DNA from: Hormiphora californensis | Lineage: Eukaryota > Ctenophora > Tentaculata > Cydippida > Pleurobrachiidae | Direction of reading: 5' to 3' | Length of the DNA stretch: 64,000 nt | NCBI GenBank assembly: GCA_020137815.1 | Contig: CM035354.1 | Coordinates: 7,435,987 to 7,499,986 of the forward strand | Shown: one piece after another, positions 30,520 through 41,972 of the stretch | Numbering within the stretch: position 1 is the stretch's first letter | Layout of the letters: each line of letters opens with the position of its first letter | The notes under the pieces: model-generated | Told to the model about the DNA's origin: nothing | Database searches by the model: none | The model's input: the letters and a program-made list of their open reading frames with translations, nothing else | Made by a program: the position numbers and the translations under genes

Positions 30520-33500
30520 TCACTGGTATCGGGGGGCTGCAGGGTACTGGGGCGGGACAAAAGACATTCCCGCTATGGAGGCTGGAGGATATTTGAATGG
30601 GGCACCAGTTGGCGGAGCTGCAGGCATGGTGAATTTAGGAAGGGGTGGTGGGGGCGCCCCGTACGGGTAGTGGGATGGTGGAGGGTGGTGGTATGCTGCC
30701 TCAGTACCATAGGAAGGCAGCGGAGTAGGTCGGGATGTAGATCGTGGGGCAGATTGAGGCGGTGGGGTAGGTCGGGAGGCTGATTGGGGCGGCATTAGCG
30801 CGGTACGAGCTGTAGATCTTGGCACAGAATGTGGCTCCTGTGGTAGTGGTGGATCCTGGTAGTAACTCTCACCAGACACTGCATAACTAGAAGAAGAAGA
30901 AGACACTGCATAGCCACCATTGTACTGACTGGATTTGTAGGAAGATGGTGGCTGCTCAGTTGCTTCGTAAGGGTCTGCAGATGCCCCATAAGGGTCTGCA
31001 GATGCCCCATAAGGGTCCGCAGATGCCTCATATGGGTCCGCAGATGCCCCATACGGGTCCGCAGATGCCCCATAAGGGTCTGTATCTGTAGTCTCGTATG
31101 GATCGGTTCTTTTCGTATTGATCTCCCACTGTCTTGCTGTATTGGCCCTCAACATGCGTCTCAACTGATTTGTAAGCTCGGGTTTTAGATGGATCAACAG
31201 TTGTGTAAGGTCTTACAGTTTTGTATGGACCCGGGATTGGTTTGTAAGCACTCGATTGAGCATATGATTCCTCTTTATACGAAGGATCCTGGTAAGGTAC
31301 TGCAGGGGCTGCTGCTGCCACTTTCGGTTTCCAAACTTTTCCATGGAGATCAAATGGAATTTCAGGTTCATGATTATATTGGTCAGAGCTCGTCGGTGGA
31401 TAATCATATCCTGAGGATGTTGAAGGGTATTCGGTTGGGTAATTCGCATAAGGATCTTCCTGCTCTTCATCATATGGTGCGGCGGCGGGGTAAGCAGCCG
31501 CAGGTGCTCCCCGCTGATCGTAATAAGCGTAACCACTTGCAACCGGGTATTCCTCAGACACAGGCGGTTGTGATGGGACATTGTTGCGAACCTCTTTCCT
31601 CTTCTTGACCGGCATTATGGCACCTGAACGAAAAACAATATGAAAAACTAGAAGACAACGAAATGCTAGAAAATGTGCTAACCTTCCTTCAACTTCCATA
31701 AATTCCAATGCAAGCAATAATTGACTAAATGACATAATAACTAACGACTACTATGAGTTTAGTAACCAATAATTGCATGCTACAACATTCACAGCTTATC
31801 TGCTCTGTTCTGCAGGTGGCGGTATAGCAAAATCCTATGTTATTATCATTATTATTATTATGGCCACCTTTACGCTTGCCAGCGCAATGATTATGCTACA
31901 ACATTCACAGCGTGCTAACAACGTACCTGATGCCTGGGCATGTTCATACATCTTCTTCAACCTCTCACTCGGATCCTCTCTCTCCTCCTCCCTGTTCTGC
32001 ATCCCGTTGTAGTTCTCATAGTGCTGCTTGGACCGCACGTGCTTCTCAACCTGCAACTCACTCGAACAAGTTGTATTGCACAGTGAGCACTGGTAAAACG
32101 TCATTGGTTTCAGTGAGATGGGATCTAGACTAGTTCTGGATGAGAGGAAGGCTCTACCGACAACTGGGGCTTCAATATCTAGCTCGGAACGCTCAAGATA
32201 CTCCGGTGCAGGGATTTCCTTTCCTATCCGGTTAAATGCCTCCACTTTGACCATGTGGGCCCGTTTCTTGCAGTGCCCCATGTACTTGGAATGGGTCTGG
32301 AATGTGAGGTTACACAGCACACACCGGACATCCTTGGTTCCCGGTTTCATAATCTTCCGAATCCTTGTTGTAACCTGCTCCTTATGCTTCTTTCCCATTA
32401 GATGGAGATTGAAGTTCTGCTCGTTGGGCGACTCGATCATACAGAGAAGACACACGTGGTAACCAGGCCGGGAGGAGACATACTGAGCATGGACGTCATC
32501 AATCATCTTCACCAGCGTCTTGCTGTCAATCTCAGGACTATCTTCTGATGTTTCATTATCCCCCATGGTCTCAGGAGGATTCGATGTCGGAGGAGCTGGT
32601 TCTGGAGCCTGGAACCAGGGTTTGTGTTCCCCGTGCAACCAGGGCTTACTCTCCGTTTGTATAGGATAGGCAACAACAGGAGCTTCAGCATTTGGTGTCT
32701 CAAATTGCCGATAACTATCCTCTTCCTCCCTTTCTTTTATCGTTTCAGCTTTTATCACCACCTTTGCCACGAGTTTCTGATACCGTTTTATTCGTTTTTC
32801 TAAAAGATCCGAATCTTCATAATGTGAAACGACCTCCTTTATTTTCTGTTCAACAGAGGAAATTAACCCCTCAACTTGTTCAGAAGATTGCAGTGCATCT
32901 AACCTTGCCGAGAGGGCCTCATAATCCTGGTCATCCTGTTCTTTGAAGGTGTCAATAAGTGCTGGTGGGGGTAACATTGGTTGAATTTCAACAGGGGATG
33001 GCATCTGTTTCTCCGGGCTAATCATCTCCACTCTGTATTTCTGGTGCAGCTTCTGTAACACAGCCGATCCTTCCTCAGGGGTTCCTTCAGGGGCCACCAA
33101 ACCACGACTCTTTAAAATTCCAACCAGAGTCTCACGGAGACGTTTCTTTTTGGCCTCGTCAATTGGTCCACTATCCTGATTACGGAGCATTTCTTCAGCT
33201 TGCTTTTGGATCAATTCCATGAGATTTTCCTTTGTACTGGAGCCACCCAATAAATTGCCCAGATTGGAACTTGGTGGTTTCAAAGGTGCCTGATTCTTGG
33301 GAGATTGGCTTCTTGTCCTCTTCCTTCTCCTATGGCTTGGCGATTTTCTTTTCTCGTCCCGATGACCTGATCTCCGCTCCCTACTTCTGGACCTCTTTTT
33401 GCGTTCTGGAGGATTCTGAGACCGATGTGTTTGTTTTCGTGAGGAAGAATGTTCACCCGACCTTTTGCTATCGCCTTCCTTAGATCGACGGCGGGTTCGT

Positions 33501-34704
33501 TCTTTCGAACTACCACGACGATGCTTTTCTCTGGAGTCTTTACGACGGTCTTCCTTCTTCTCCCGATCTCGCTTATCACGAGATCTTTGTCGCTCTCTTG
33601 AATGACGCTCCTTAGAATGACGCACTTCACTCGATTTCCTACGTTCCCTACGGGGTTCACTCGTTCTAGGACGTTCCTTGGAGGTTCGTAGTGAAGTGCC
33701 TGACTCAACTGGAGCTTCCAATTCCTCATCCCTTCGTTGCGATCTTTGTAGTGGAGATTTTTCTCTGTGGCTCCGTTGCGATGATTGCAGAGATCTTTGG
33801 CCCGGAGATTTCTCCTCGCTAATCCTATCATAAGGTTCCTGATCGCTAACCGGACTGTGAGCACTACGGAACAAAGACGTCGCCTCGGGAGCAACACCAC
33901 TACGTTCCCGTTTTCTACTCAAAGCATCACGAAGATCACCATAATGGCCCTGAAAAATAGTCCGCTGTAACGGACCCGAAGTTTCATCACCCTCCTCTTC
34001 CTCATAATCCTCATCATATTCATGAACATCTTCATACTCCTCAAAATGATCATTCCTATTCCACTTATTGTAATATTGCTCCCGGTTTGGCAATGGCCTC
34101 GGATTAACATCATACTCTTCAACTGCAGTTAGATGTTTTTTACCCTGTAGGTGCTCTAGGATCTGTTTATCACTGTTCAGCGGAGCATCGCATAAATTAC
34201 AAATGTGTCTGTTCCGAAACCGAAAAATGAAAGGACAGTCCATAATGGAAAGGCCAAAATTCAGGGGATCAGGGCTGACATCTCGAATATCAGGGTCGTG
34301 TGCAGAACGGGGAGATTGTGAGGCCTCTTCGCCCTCACTAGGGGTTAATTTCTTAACAATCTTCCCGTCAACTACAACTATCTTTGTACCATCAGCTCGC
34401 TTAATGATCTTCTTCTTCTTTCCTAGGAGACGAGGGTAACGTTTGATTGATATAAATTTATCACAAGAAAATGAGAGAAACTTTGCAATTTGCTTTAATT
34501 TGAGCTCAATGCATTTGAGGACAAATTACAAAATCTGTTGACATTTGACAACAAACCTGCAGAAGCAGCTTGTTCACTTTTGGTGCTCTTTTCAGATTTC
34601 TTGGGCTCCGCAGAATCGGAGACTGCACCTCCACCAGCCGGTCGATAGCTAATACCGTCGGCCCTTATGATCTTCGTGACCTTGACTTTGCCTTCTTTTG
34701 ACAT
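30520..34704 (-). CDS. large RS protein with four U1/matrin-type zinc fingers (array gene 14)
   Basis: Three exons: 34557-34704 (MSKEGKVKVTKIIRADG), 31927-34422 and 30520-31623. All junctions are GT-AG in phase 1. The join gives ASAGKKKKIIKRADGTK, which echoes the KVTKIIRADG of exon 1. About 1250 aa. Fingers: CNLCDAPLN..HLQGKKH early (CX2CX12HX5H), then CLLCMIESP..HLMGKKH, CVLCNLTFQ..HCKKRAH and CSLCNTTCS..HVRSKQH, with a charged RS domain and a coiled-coil-like stretch between. The last exon is Tyr/Pro-rich with 'DPYGASA' repeats and needs a one-base correction near 31105. Fingers of this spacing bind dsRNA or occur in splicing proteins; that role is inferred. No one-to-one orthologue recognised. 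Confidence 0.75.
31779..31911. repeat. intronic insertion flanked by direct repeats
   Basis: In the second intron of array gene 14 the sequence 'tgctacaacattcacagc' occurs twice, about 115 bp apart, like a long target duplication. The interval holds GGCGGTATAG, an ATT microsatellite and 'atggccacctttacgcttgc', which recurs in diverged form near 48452. Confidence 0.6.
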
Positions 34705-35051
34705 ACTTTCAGAACAAAATCATACAGACTTGGGAATAAAATGTGTTAGATCATGTTATGGGGTAGCAAAAGATACTCTTTTACTGTAACAGGTCCATAT
34801 TCAGAATGTTTCTTTTGACATATCGGGTCCAGTTTCTTCTTCTGAAAATTTTAGCGCTTACAATACAATACAATACAAAATAAACATTTATAGTCCGCTC
34901 TTTATAATAATAATAATAATAAAAATGACAGTTTATATCCCGCACTGACACAGTTTGTATACAGACAACTCGTTTTCCTTAATTTGAAAGGGACTGCAGT
35001 AGACTGCCTGCTCCTAGCACGGTTCTCTGATAACGGTGAGTTAGTGGGGAA
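34705..35051. other. short gap holding retroelement 3' end
   Basis: Contains the probable 3'UTR and (TAT)n tail (34903-34922) of the element to the right, an 'acaat' pentamer run at 34861-34876, and the 5' flank of array gene 14. Confidence 0.5.
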
Positions 35052-36880
35052 CTATCCCACTTGGATAAGATTATTACGGATGAAGTAGCAGCCGTCAGGA
35101 TCTTCTGATCGTATCCGCTTCAAAGTGGACCTTAGAGCTTTTTGCTCTTTCAGTTCAGAGGGCGTAAGATCCGGAGAGAGATAAACAGCCGAAAACTGTT
35201 TGGAGTCTTTGAGGTTTCGTGCCTTTCTGAGGAGTGCGAGGAGAGTCGCTCTCTTCTCCAGGGATACTAAGAGCGGTCTAGGGCGCTTCTCGTTTCTTTC
35301 GCCGATGCGTTTCATCGTAGTCACTTTCGGTTTCTCATTTAATTCCTCAAAAAGTTCGTCTAAAGTAGTTTTAGCTACTCTATCGGTTGTTTCTGGGAGA
35401 CCAAACACAACCATGTTCTTCTCTCTTCCGGGCTGTTGGACGGGAGTAGGATGATTCACTGGTAGTGGTTTTCCCACTTTGGGGGAGGTTGCAGCACAAT
35501 TCTGTGCTAGCACAGTAGAGTAGGCTTTCACCTTCTGCACCGATGCTGTCACTGTACTGAGTTGTTGCTTCTGGTGGTTGATAACCGTTTGCTGAAGCTC
35601 GATTACGTTAACCCGATGGCGGTCAAGTTCTTCTTTACATTCACGCAGCTGTTTCTCGAGGTTTTCCACACTGATAACCGTTTCAAAATTGTTCATTGTT
35701 GCTCGGGCAAGTTTCATACTGGAGAGAAAAATACGCGAAGTAGCCTCGATTATTTCACTCGTAGTTCGGTCCTTGAGACAATGTCTAAAGTACGAACCCC
35801 AGTGCTTGCTAGGCGAAGCTAAGCTGTCGTTGGTTAACATTGAATCGGGTGCAGCTTGAATCGATCTATAACATTGAGTAAACTCATCTGGTGTGATGCT
35901 CGTCGTGTTGTCCGAATTCAACAGGTAAACTTCAGAAACAAAGTCATCCACCGTCTCTTCTAATCGTTTTATCATAGGGTTATCGCCCTCGTACTTCGCT
36001 TCCGACATTATCAACGTTTCGTTTTTCTGCCCTTCGGGGCTGTTACATCGGATTCATCTTCCTGCTCAAATTAATTTGTTTAAAGTAGTGTTGAAAAGTT
36101 TAACTCTTTTAAGCTTGATAAAGCTCATTTCTGAGGTCATTGATCATATTCAGGAGCTAAAACCTCGAACAATCGTCGCGCAAAAAAAGGTATTCCACTT
36201 TTTGCTCCTTTTGTAGAAAAAAATAAGGCTGAATCGGCCAAAAAAGGTCCAGAAATGAAAAAAGACGGTCAAAAATTTGAAAAACCACGGTCGGAAATTT
36301 GTGAGTTGGTGAAAACGCGAACGCAATTTTCAATCGACATTAACGCCGCGCATTTTTAATTGCGCGTAACAAAGCAGTGTAGTCACTAAATTCTTGCGGC
36401 TGACATAATTATCAGCAAGTAAACAGACAATTGTCATTTTAAAAGTTACTTTTCCTCCTAAATCAATTGATACAACAAAATTTATTTAAAAGAATTTTAA
36501 ACTTAACAAAATAACAACAATTAGACACAGAAAATAAATAATTTACACTCGTTACCATGGCAATTCAAAGCGAAAATTGGTATGCGCGGTCTAACTCGCG
36601 CGACCAGTTCACGTTTTATGTCTTCGCGCGTTACAGCATCGACTCGAACTCCAAATGTCACCGAGGTCTCGACGCAGGCTCTGATCTGCGAGTTTCAATC
36701 CGTTTGAAGGAGATTGTCTCATTAGTCTTTGACAGATTATTTAACCTCGTTCAGGCGAGGAAGTTAACTGTTAAGTTCCCTGCTGCCTGCACTGTGAACT
36801 ACACAACTGTTTCTGTCACCTGTGAGAGAGAAATAAATAACTGGAGATCGAGAAACGACAGAATTTTGTAATGTTGTCAA
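34903..36880 (-). mobile_element. non-LTR retrotransposon remnant with ORF1 only
   Basis: An ORF1-like gene on the minus strand is followed by a 3' segment reading GCGGGATATAAACTGTCA and ending in repeated TAT, as in CR1/L2-type LINE tails. No reverse transcriptase or endonuclease is present between ORF1 and the tail, so ORF2 is deleted. The 5' limit near 36880 is a guess from base composition and CG-rich sequence (36560-36650). Confidence 0.55.
35052..36014 (-). CDS. LINE ORF1-like protein
   Basis: 320 codons, intact. The N-terminal half is helical, with a coiled coil around residues 120-175 (EKQLRECKEELDRHR). The C-terminal half has the pattern of LINE ORF1 RNA-binding proteins: REKNMVVFGLPE, then MKRIGERN..RPRPLLVSLE, LRKARNLKDS and VYLSPDLTPSELKEQ. 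Such proteins coat the element's RNA and act as chaperones. That this copy stays open while ORF2 is gone means it is either young, moved in trans, or kept by the host; the sequence alone does not decide. Confidence 0.7.
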   Translation of the reverse strand: MIMSEAKYEGDNPMIKRLEETVDDFVSEVYLLNSDNTTSITPDEFTQCYRSIQAAPDSMLTNDSLASPSKHWGSYFRHCLKDRTTSEIIEATSRIFLSSMKLARATMNNFETVISVENLEKQLRECKEELDRHRVNVIELQQTVINHQKQQLSTVTASVQKVKAYSTVLAQNCAATSPKVGKPLPVNHPTPVQQPGREKNMVVFGLPETTDRVAKTTLDELFEELNEKPKVTTMKRIGERNEKRPRPLLVSLEKRATLLALLRKARNLKDSKQFSAVYLSPDLTPSELKEQKALRSTLKRIRSEDPDGCYFIRNNLIQVG

Positions 36881-36890
36881 AGAGAAGATG
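36015..36890. other. gap between ORF1 and ABHD8
   Basis: Probably LINE 5' region plus flank. A plus-strand ORF at 36557-36871 starts with ATG but has no recognisable features and is not called as a gene. Confidence 0.45.
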
Positions 36891-38632
36891 TTATGATCGA
36901 AATGAAACCTTTTTGTAAAGAGTTTTCTGGTGAAGGGAACAGTGGGTTGGAAGATCGTATGTAAGAAATGTTCCTAGAAGATCGTTCACTTCGTCCGAAC
37001 ACTCAATCGGTAAGAGATGTCCTGCCTCTAGAATATGCAGGACGGACCTGGGTGAGAGAGGTAAATCACATCCTAGTGACTTGTTTTGTTCTAGGACCCT
37101 CCTTTACATAATTAAAAGAGAGAGAGAGAGAGAGAGAGAGTCGAACAAGGCAACCTAGTGACTACATTATCAGAGACATTAAAGTGATCTTTTAGCACTT
37201 TCAAGCTTTCAAGGGCTGTCAAAACTCCCCCTTGCCTTGCGTAAACTCTTTTGCACCCTGAAAAACAGCACCTTTTTTGGGGGTGCTTAGTGCTAAGCTT
37301 GCCTTGTTCGACCCTCCTTCCCCTTTGAACAAAATAATGCTAAGCTACACAATCGTCAAACAACTAGAACGAACGGCAGGGAGTAGTACCATCTACCAAA
37401 CATTAAACATCCCACAACCCCTTCAAAACAAACGAATCTCCCCACACTATGACGTCACGTGATAATGACGTCATCACCCTGTGCTCACCTTGGTACAATC
37501 ATGTTCATACTAATCTCGTCACTGAGAGTTATAAACCGGTCCTGCCGCCCCACCACCAGTAACACTGGACAGGAGATATGGGCATGATAGTTCTCGTCCC
37601 CCTCCTCCCAGTATTGACCCCGCATTACATGCCGCAAACTGTCCATCTCAATACTCAGCAACTCCCGGTCACTCAACCAGGACTTCTTGCGGGGTGAGTG
37701 GAAACACGCCTGAAGATGAGAGGGTGGAATGGTAGATCAAGTTGTGTTTTTAAGAGGGGAGAATGATTTAAATTGACGTGATCACTAGTAACTACATATT
37801 TTAGAAGAGAGGAATTACAGACGTTAGAAGCTAAAATGCTGAATTTTGGTTAGCCGTTAGATCACGTAATTATGGGTTGTGGGAGATTTTAAGATACCTC
37901 ACGAAACAGTTTCACGATGATGGGTTTGAGGCATGACAGGATGGAGGAAGGTAGGGAGAAGAGAGAGTACTTCTCTGGAGCCAGGGCATACGGTCCCCCG
38001 CCACTTAACAACACCAACTTCCTGACACGGGATCTTCTCTCGTTGTAGACTAACGTACACAAACTGATGAGGGTATTAGGGATCAGGAATAGGGATTAGG
38101 AATAGGGATTAGGAATAGGGATTAGGAATAGGGATTAGGAATAGGGATTAGGAATAGGGATTAGGAATAGGGATTAGGAATTCCATTAAAAAGTATGAAT
38201 TCAGAAAGTCTCCCCTCAACTCAGGTCATACAAAATACTGCCCTCTCAATAACTCAGTATCGGAACTAATGAAATGACAATTCATGCCTCATACCTTGTC
38301 CCATAGGAGTGTCCAACTAGCACATTCATCTCATTCTCTGCATACCGATCAAACAGTGTCAGAGCATCATAACAAAACTGCTCAAAAGTGAACATGTGCT
38401 TCCCTCTCTCTGACACAGCAGCTGAACCTGACCCATGACCGTACATATCACATGTCACAGCTCGGTAACCAAGGGTAACCACGTGTTCTATTTGGGCATC
38501 AAAGTGCCGGTATGTTGCCCCTGCGCCGTGGTAGAAGAATACCGTCCAACCGTTGTGGTCACTTGGACGCCTAGATGTTATAGGGGAGACATGGTTAGAG
38601 ATGTTGATACTTGTTGTTTTGGCTTTACTCAA
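36891..38632 (-). CDS. ABHD8: ABHD8-like alpha/beta hydrolase (5' end unresolved)
   Basis: Exons 38295-~38632, 37898-38063, 37489-37709 and 36891-37047. All borders are GT-AG and phases agree. The product has the oxyanion region FFYHGAGATYRHFDAQ, then CDMYGHGSG, the nucleophile elbow VLVGHSYGT (GHSYG), LLSGGGPYAL, MRGQYWEEGDENYHAHI, VLLVVGRQDRF with the acid residue, and LEAGHLLPIE with the catalytic His. The order and MRGQYWxEGDExYHA match ABHD8, a poorly characterised family. The frame at 38632 opens on TTG, not ATG; a better acceptor lies at about 38570, so at least one upstream exon is missing here. An open stretch on the same strand near 39035-39130, ending in a GTATGT donor, is a candidate. 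Confidence 0.82.
37113..37141. repeat. (GA)n/(CT)n run
   Basis: About 29 bp of GA dinucleotides (plus strand). It lies in the last ABHD8 intron, 65 bp upstream of the acceptor at 37048 when read on the gene strand. Confidence 0.8.
38078..38180. repeat. 13-bp minisatellite in ABHD8 intron
   Basis: About eight units of AATAGGGATTAGG, starting roughly 15 bp upstream of the ABHD8 exon 2 acceptor. The GGGATTAGG text resembles degenerate telomeric repeats but the unit is 13 bp. Confidence 0.85.
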
Positions 38633-38639
38633 TAAAAAT

Positions 38640-39393
38640 TATCACTCTTAGCTTATTAGTTATAACATAAGCATGAGCATCAACTTTTCAAACTTCTCAC
38701 TGTTGATCACTTGTCAGTTGTTACCTTTCAAAGACAAGTATTTTCCTTCGTTTCCGTATCTCAAGTTGTTGTTCGTACTGTGAATTGTTCGCTGAAGAAT
38801 GCGGCGAAACACGTGGCATTATGACGTCATATTACACGTTTCATTATGAAGTCACATCATTAATCATTCTAGATACATGATACAGGGATAATTAGACCAT
38901 GGGTTATACTAAAACTCTATCTAGAATACACACTTTCCTATTTGTGATTAGAGTTGGACTTGGAAATGGATGATTAAATTAAATGTCGTGAATCGTGATA
39001 AATGGAAATTGGAAGGTTATTTGATGAAACATACCAGTTTGTATCTACCTATACACTTCTGACTTCGAATAGGCACAATGATACATTTACGAGTGCTCTC
39101 CACAGCTTCTATTTTATCCAAGCTGCCCCATATTCCATGAGATTGTATCTCATGTGGAAACAGAGGCACGTCGTTCACACTGAGTCGCCTGACACTATGC
39201 TATGTATGAACAATTCAACACCCCCCTCATTACTCATAGTAGTTTTAGTTGTTGTGAACGCAGTCTGAGTCGTTGTTTGCAAAGAAAATTGGATCTCTAA
39301 TACACTATTTCAGCTCCTATACAGCTACTACATCTCCTACTACTACTGTAAAACAGCTCCTACTACCGTCACTGCACTGCATGCAATTGCACC
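38640..39393. other. gap between divergent ABHD8 and glycosyltransferase genes
   Basis: About 750 bp. It probably includes the missing 5' exon(s) of ABHD8 (see 39035-39130, minus) and the promoter region of both genes. No repeat recognised. Confidence 0.4.
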
Positions 39394-41972
39394 ATGCATC
39401 ATAAAAAGCCTCTGGTGGTTATGTTTTGTGTGCTTTCTTGCAGCTGGCTGCTTTTAACTCAATACAGACCCAGTACATTTGAGGATATTGTTGGCGTAAG
39501 TTAACCAGTTATTCATCTTAACATTGTTGGGTTTGATTAGAGCTCTTTTTAAACCTGTATGGCGGCGCCATACCCCATTTGATTCAGTGCGCTCAGATGG
39601 GTCGCGGCGCCAGACAGTTTTAAACTGATGAATTAGGCAAATCCGTTCTCTAACCCCCTCATTTTATCTGCAGGATAGAGAACCAGATAACTATCATGAA
39701 TATGATCATGCAACTCAGTACAATGATGATACTTCAGATCAACATAATAATGCAGCTCATGATGGAGATTGGTTTGTGCGGGATGACCCGGTCTACATAC
39801 AGGGAGAGGACCTAGAAGCAGTTCTAAACGGGAGACCTGAACCTGTCAGGGTGGTATCACGTGACCAGTAAGTTATATGGACACCAGCATTGTCTACGAC
39901 CCCTAAGACACAGTCCGCGAACATTGATTGATTTTTTCGCGTGTCTTAGACAACGTGGGCGGTGCTATGTGGGCGGCCAATATGACAGAGTACTACTGTT
40001 ATCCATTTAATATTATCTTTAATCGATTATCCCTTTTAACCACTAAGACATACAGCAATGACACTACTGTAGGGAAATACCTTTCAGGACCTGTCACGAT
40101 ACATTGGAGTGTGTAACTGCAATAATAAATAGTAGAGGGAGGTTTGATGCCATTGCGAGGCAGCTGAATACACTTGATACAACTGAGTATAAAGGGATAC
40201 GGGTTGTAGTTGTGTTAGATCTAATTCCAGGTAAGACAACTAGAAAAAAAAGAAAAAAAGACAACTAGGTTAAAACATCCTAACACACGTGTGTGTGTGT
40301 GTGCAAGAGCCCTAACGTCGTGAAGAAAGGTTGGGATACCTCAAGCGATGGAGCCATTTGGGGTGCTGCGGCGCTGCGCCTCTCATGCCATGGGGGTGCC
40401 AGCCGAACCAATAATATGGCAATGGGTTTGGATGATTTCATCTGAATATTGGCAACACTGAGTTGAGGCAATGTAGTCCAGATTTCTATGTGAATTGAAA
40501 TTCTAAACCGAATACCGAACAACATGTATCGACTTTCAGCCAATAGGACCTACTACAAGCCCTATATCGACGCTGTGAGGAACAGGAGTAATGTGCTACT
40601 GAGGATTGTTAGGGTCGAGGATGGAGAGTACCTTGGGATAGGGCGAGGTCGCAACCTGGCCTTATCATTCGTCCACACCCCTTACTTTCTACAGCTGGAT
40701 GATGATTTTATGTGGAACAAACGAGGGACAAATGTGAGACATACTAAAATGCATGATAAAAGCATTTCTAAGTTCTAACATTTCGAAGCCCGACCCCGGG
40801 GCTGACTGATTATTATACCTATTATCCTTCTAGATAAGTCACGCACTGGGTATACTGGAGTCTACTGATGCAACAGTGGTCGGTGGGAGTCGCTCAGGGG
40901 CATTGCCATTTTATGGCCTTTTGCAATATAACGATAGAGAGAGGGAACTAATAGTGATTAACGCTTGTAGCTACAGTGATATCTACGATTTCCGATTTCC
41001 GACATCTTTTCAAGGTTTGGACAGTCGAGCCTGTGTTGCCCACCACAGAGTTGTATTGAGAGAGATAGAGACAGATTGTAAGAGGGAGAGAGACAGATTG
41101 CTTTCTTGGCCAGATAACAAATAAAGCGTGTTTATAGGGAACACTATCCAAGTTGATAAAACTATCAACTTCTTTCTGGCCCGGACTGATGATGTCAAAC
41201 AGAGTGGAGGATGGGACCCCTTTCAACGGTACAACGAGCACCAAGAGTTCTTTATCCGACTACGCAGACACGGCATGAAGGTCCTTTACAGTCACAGTCT
41301 CAAGGTGAAATGAGATTCGCTAAATCTGAATCCATCTGATCCTTACAGTGTTGCTCCGTTATGTTGGCCGCCTGCATTTAAAGCGTTGCCTACGACGCTG
41401 TCTAAGACGCAGTTCCAGTCCGCTAAAATTGGTTACATTTTCGTGAGTCTTGAATCGCGTCGTGGGCGGCCAATATGACGGAGTACCTACCGCTGAAAAT
41501 GGATTTCTATTTTGGGACTCTGGGGTTGAAACTTGACAGCTTGTCGAGTCTGAAACTTGACAACTTCCTCAGAGAAATTATATAACTGTTTTTCTAGGAA
41601 TAACTGTTTTTCTAGAAAAGGGGGGTCGAGCTAGGCAATCTTAGAATATCTGAATAATGAATATCCCACTTCTTTTACTAGAATAATTATAAAATCTCAC
41701 TTCATCCCTAGATTGGCCACAAGAGGACGAAATACCCAAGTGAGATTATATACAATGAGATTAAGGATACGGACAGGTACCTGGGTATGCTCATGAACAA
41801 TTTAGGAGTCAAAACCATGAGATCGTGTTCGTGTAGTAACTTTGATAGAGAAGAAACTGTGTGCAATGGTACTAGTCGACCACATACCGTTGCCAAAGAG
41901 ATGACATTAGTCGCTGTAAATAGGATACTACCAAATTTTGAATTTCTAAACCTAAATGATCATGATTACTAA
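39394..41972 (+). CDS. GT12 (B4GALNT-like) beta-1,4-N-acetylgalactosaminyltransferase
   Basis: Seven exons with matching phases: 39394-39495, 39674-39867, 40088-40230, 40540-40733, 40834-41014, 41138-41304 and 41712-41972, giving 413 aa. MHHKKPLVVMFCVLSCSWLL is a type II signal anchor, so the enzyme should face the Golgi lumen. The catalytic part has CVTAIINSRGRFDAI, GRGRNLALSF, YFLQLDDDFMW (DXD metal/UDP site), ATVVGGSRSG, then INFFLARTDDVKQSGGWDP and EFFIRLRRHGMKV, the GT12 acceptor-side signature shared with B4GALNT1/2 (GM2/GD2 and Sda synthases). It probably adds GalNAc to glycolipid or glycoprotein; acceptor unknown. The exon 5 end (41014) was chosen to keep frame with exon 6. Confidence 0.85.
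39895..39993. mobile_element. MITE-like element in GT12 intron 2
   Basis: Contains cctaagacacagtccgc and the reverse-related gtgtcttagacaacg, ending GGGCGGCCAATATGACAGAG. The right end and internal motif match the element at 41352-41485, so both are copies of one family. Confidence 0.6.
41352..41485. mobile_element. MITE in GT12 intron 6
   Basis: Terminal inverted repeats CTCCGTTATGTTGGCCGCC and GGGCGGCCAATATGACGGAG with a non-coding interior (gacgctgtctaagacgcag). A diverged copy sits in intron 2 of the same gene. Confidence 0.75.

Noticed and set aside
3444-31623. Programmed ribosomal frameshifting as the cause of the many shifted frames
   Set aside because: Sites share no slippery heptamer or downstream structure, and occur in both directions; indels explain them more simply.
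36557-36871. 104-aa plus-strand ORF starting with ATG
   Set aside because: Lies in the likely 5' region of the LINE remnant; no motif, paralogue or splice evidence.
38078-38180. Interstitial telomere repeat
   Set aside because: Unit is 13 bp (AATAGGGATTAGG), not TTAGGG; only superficially similar.
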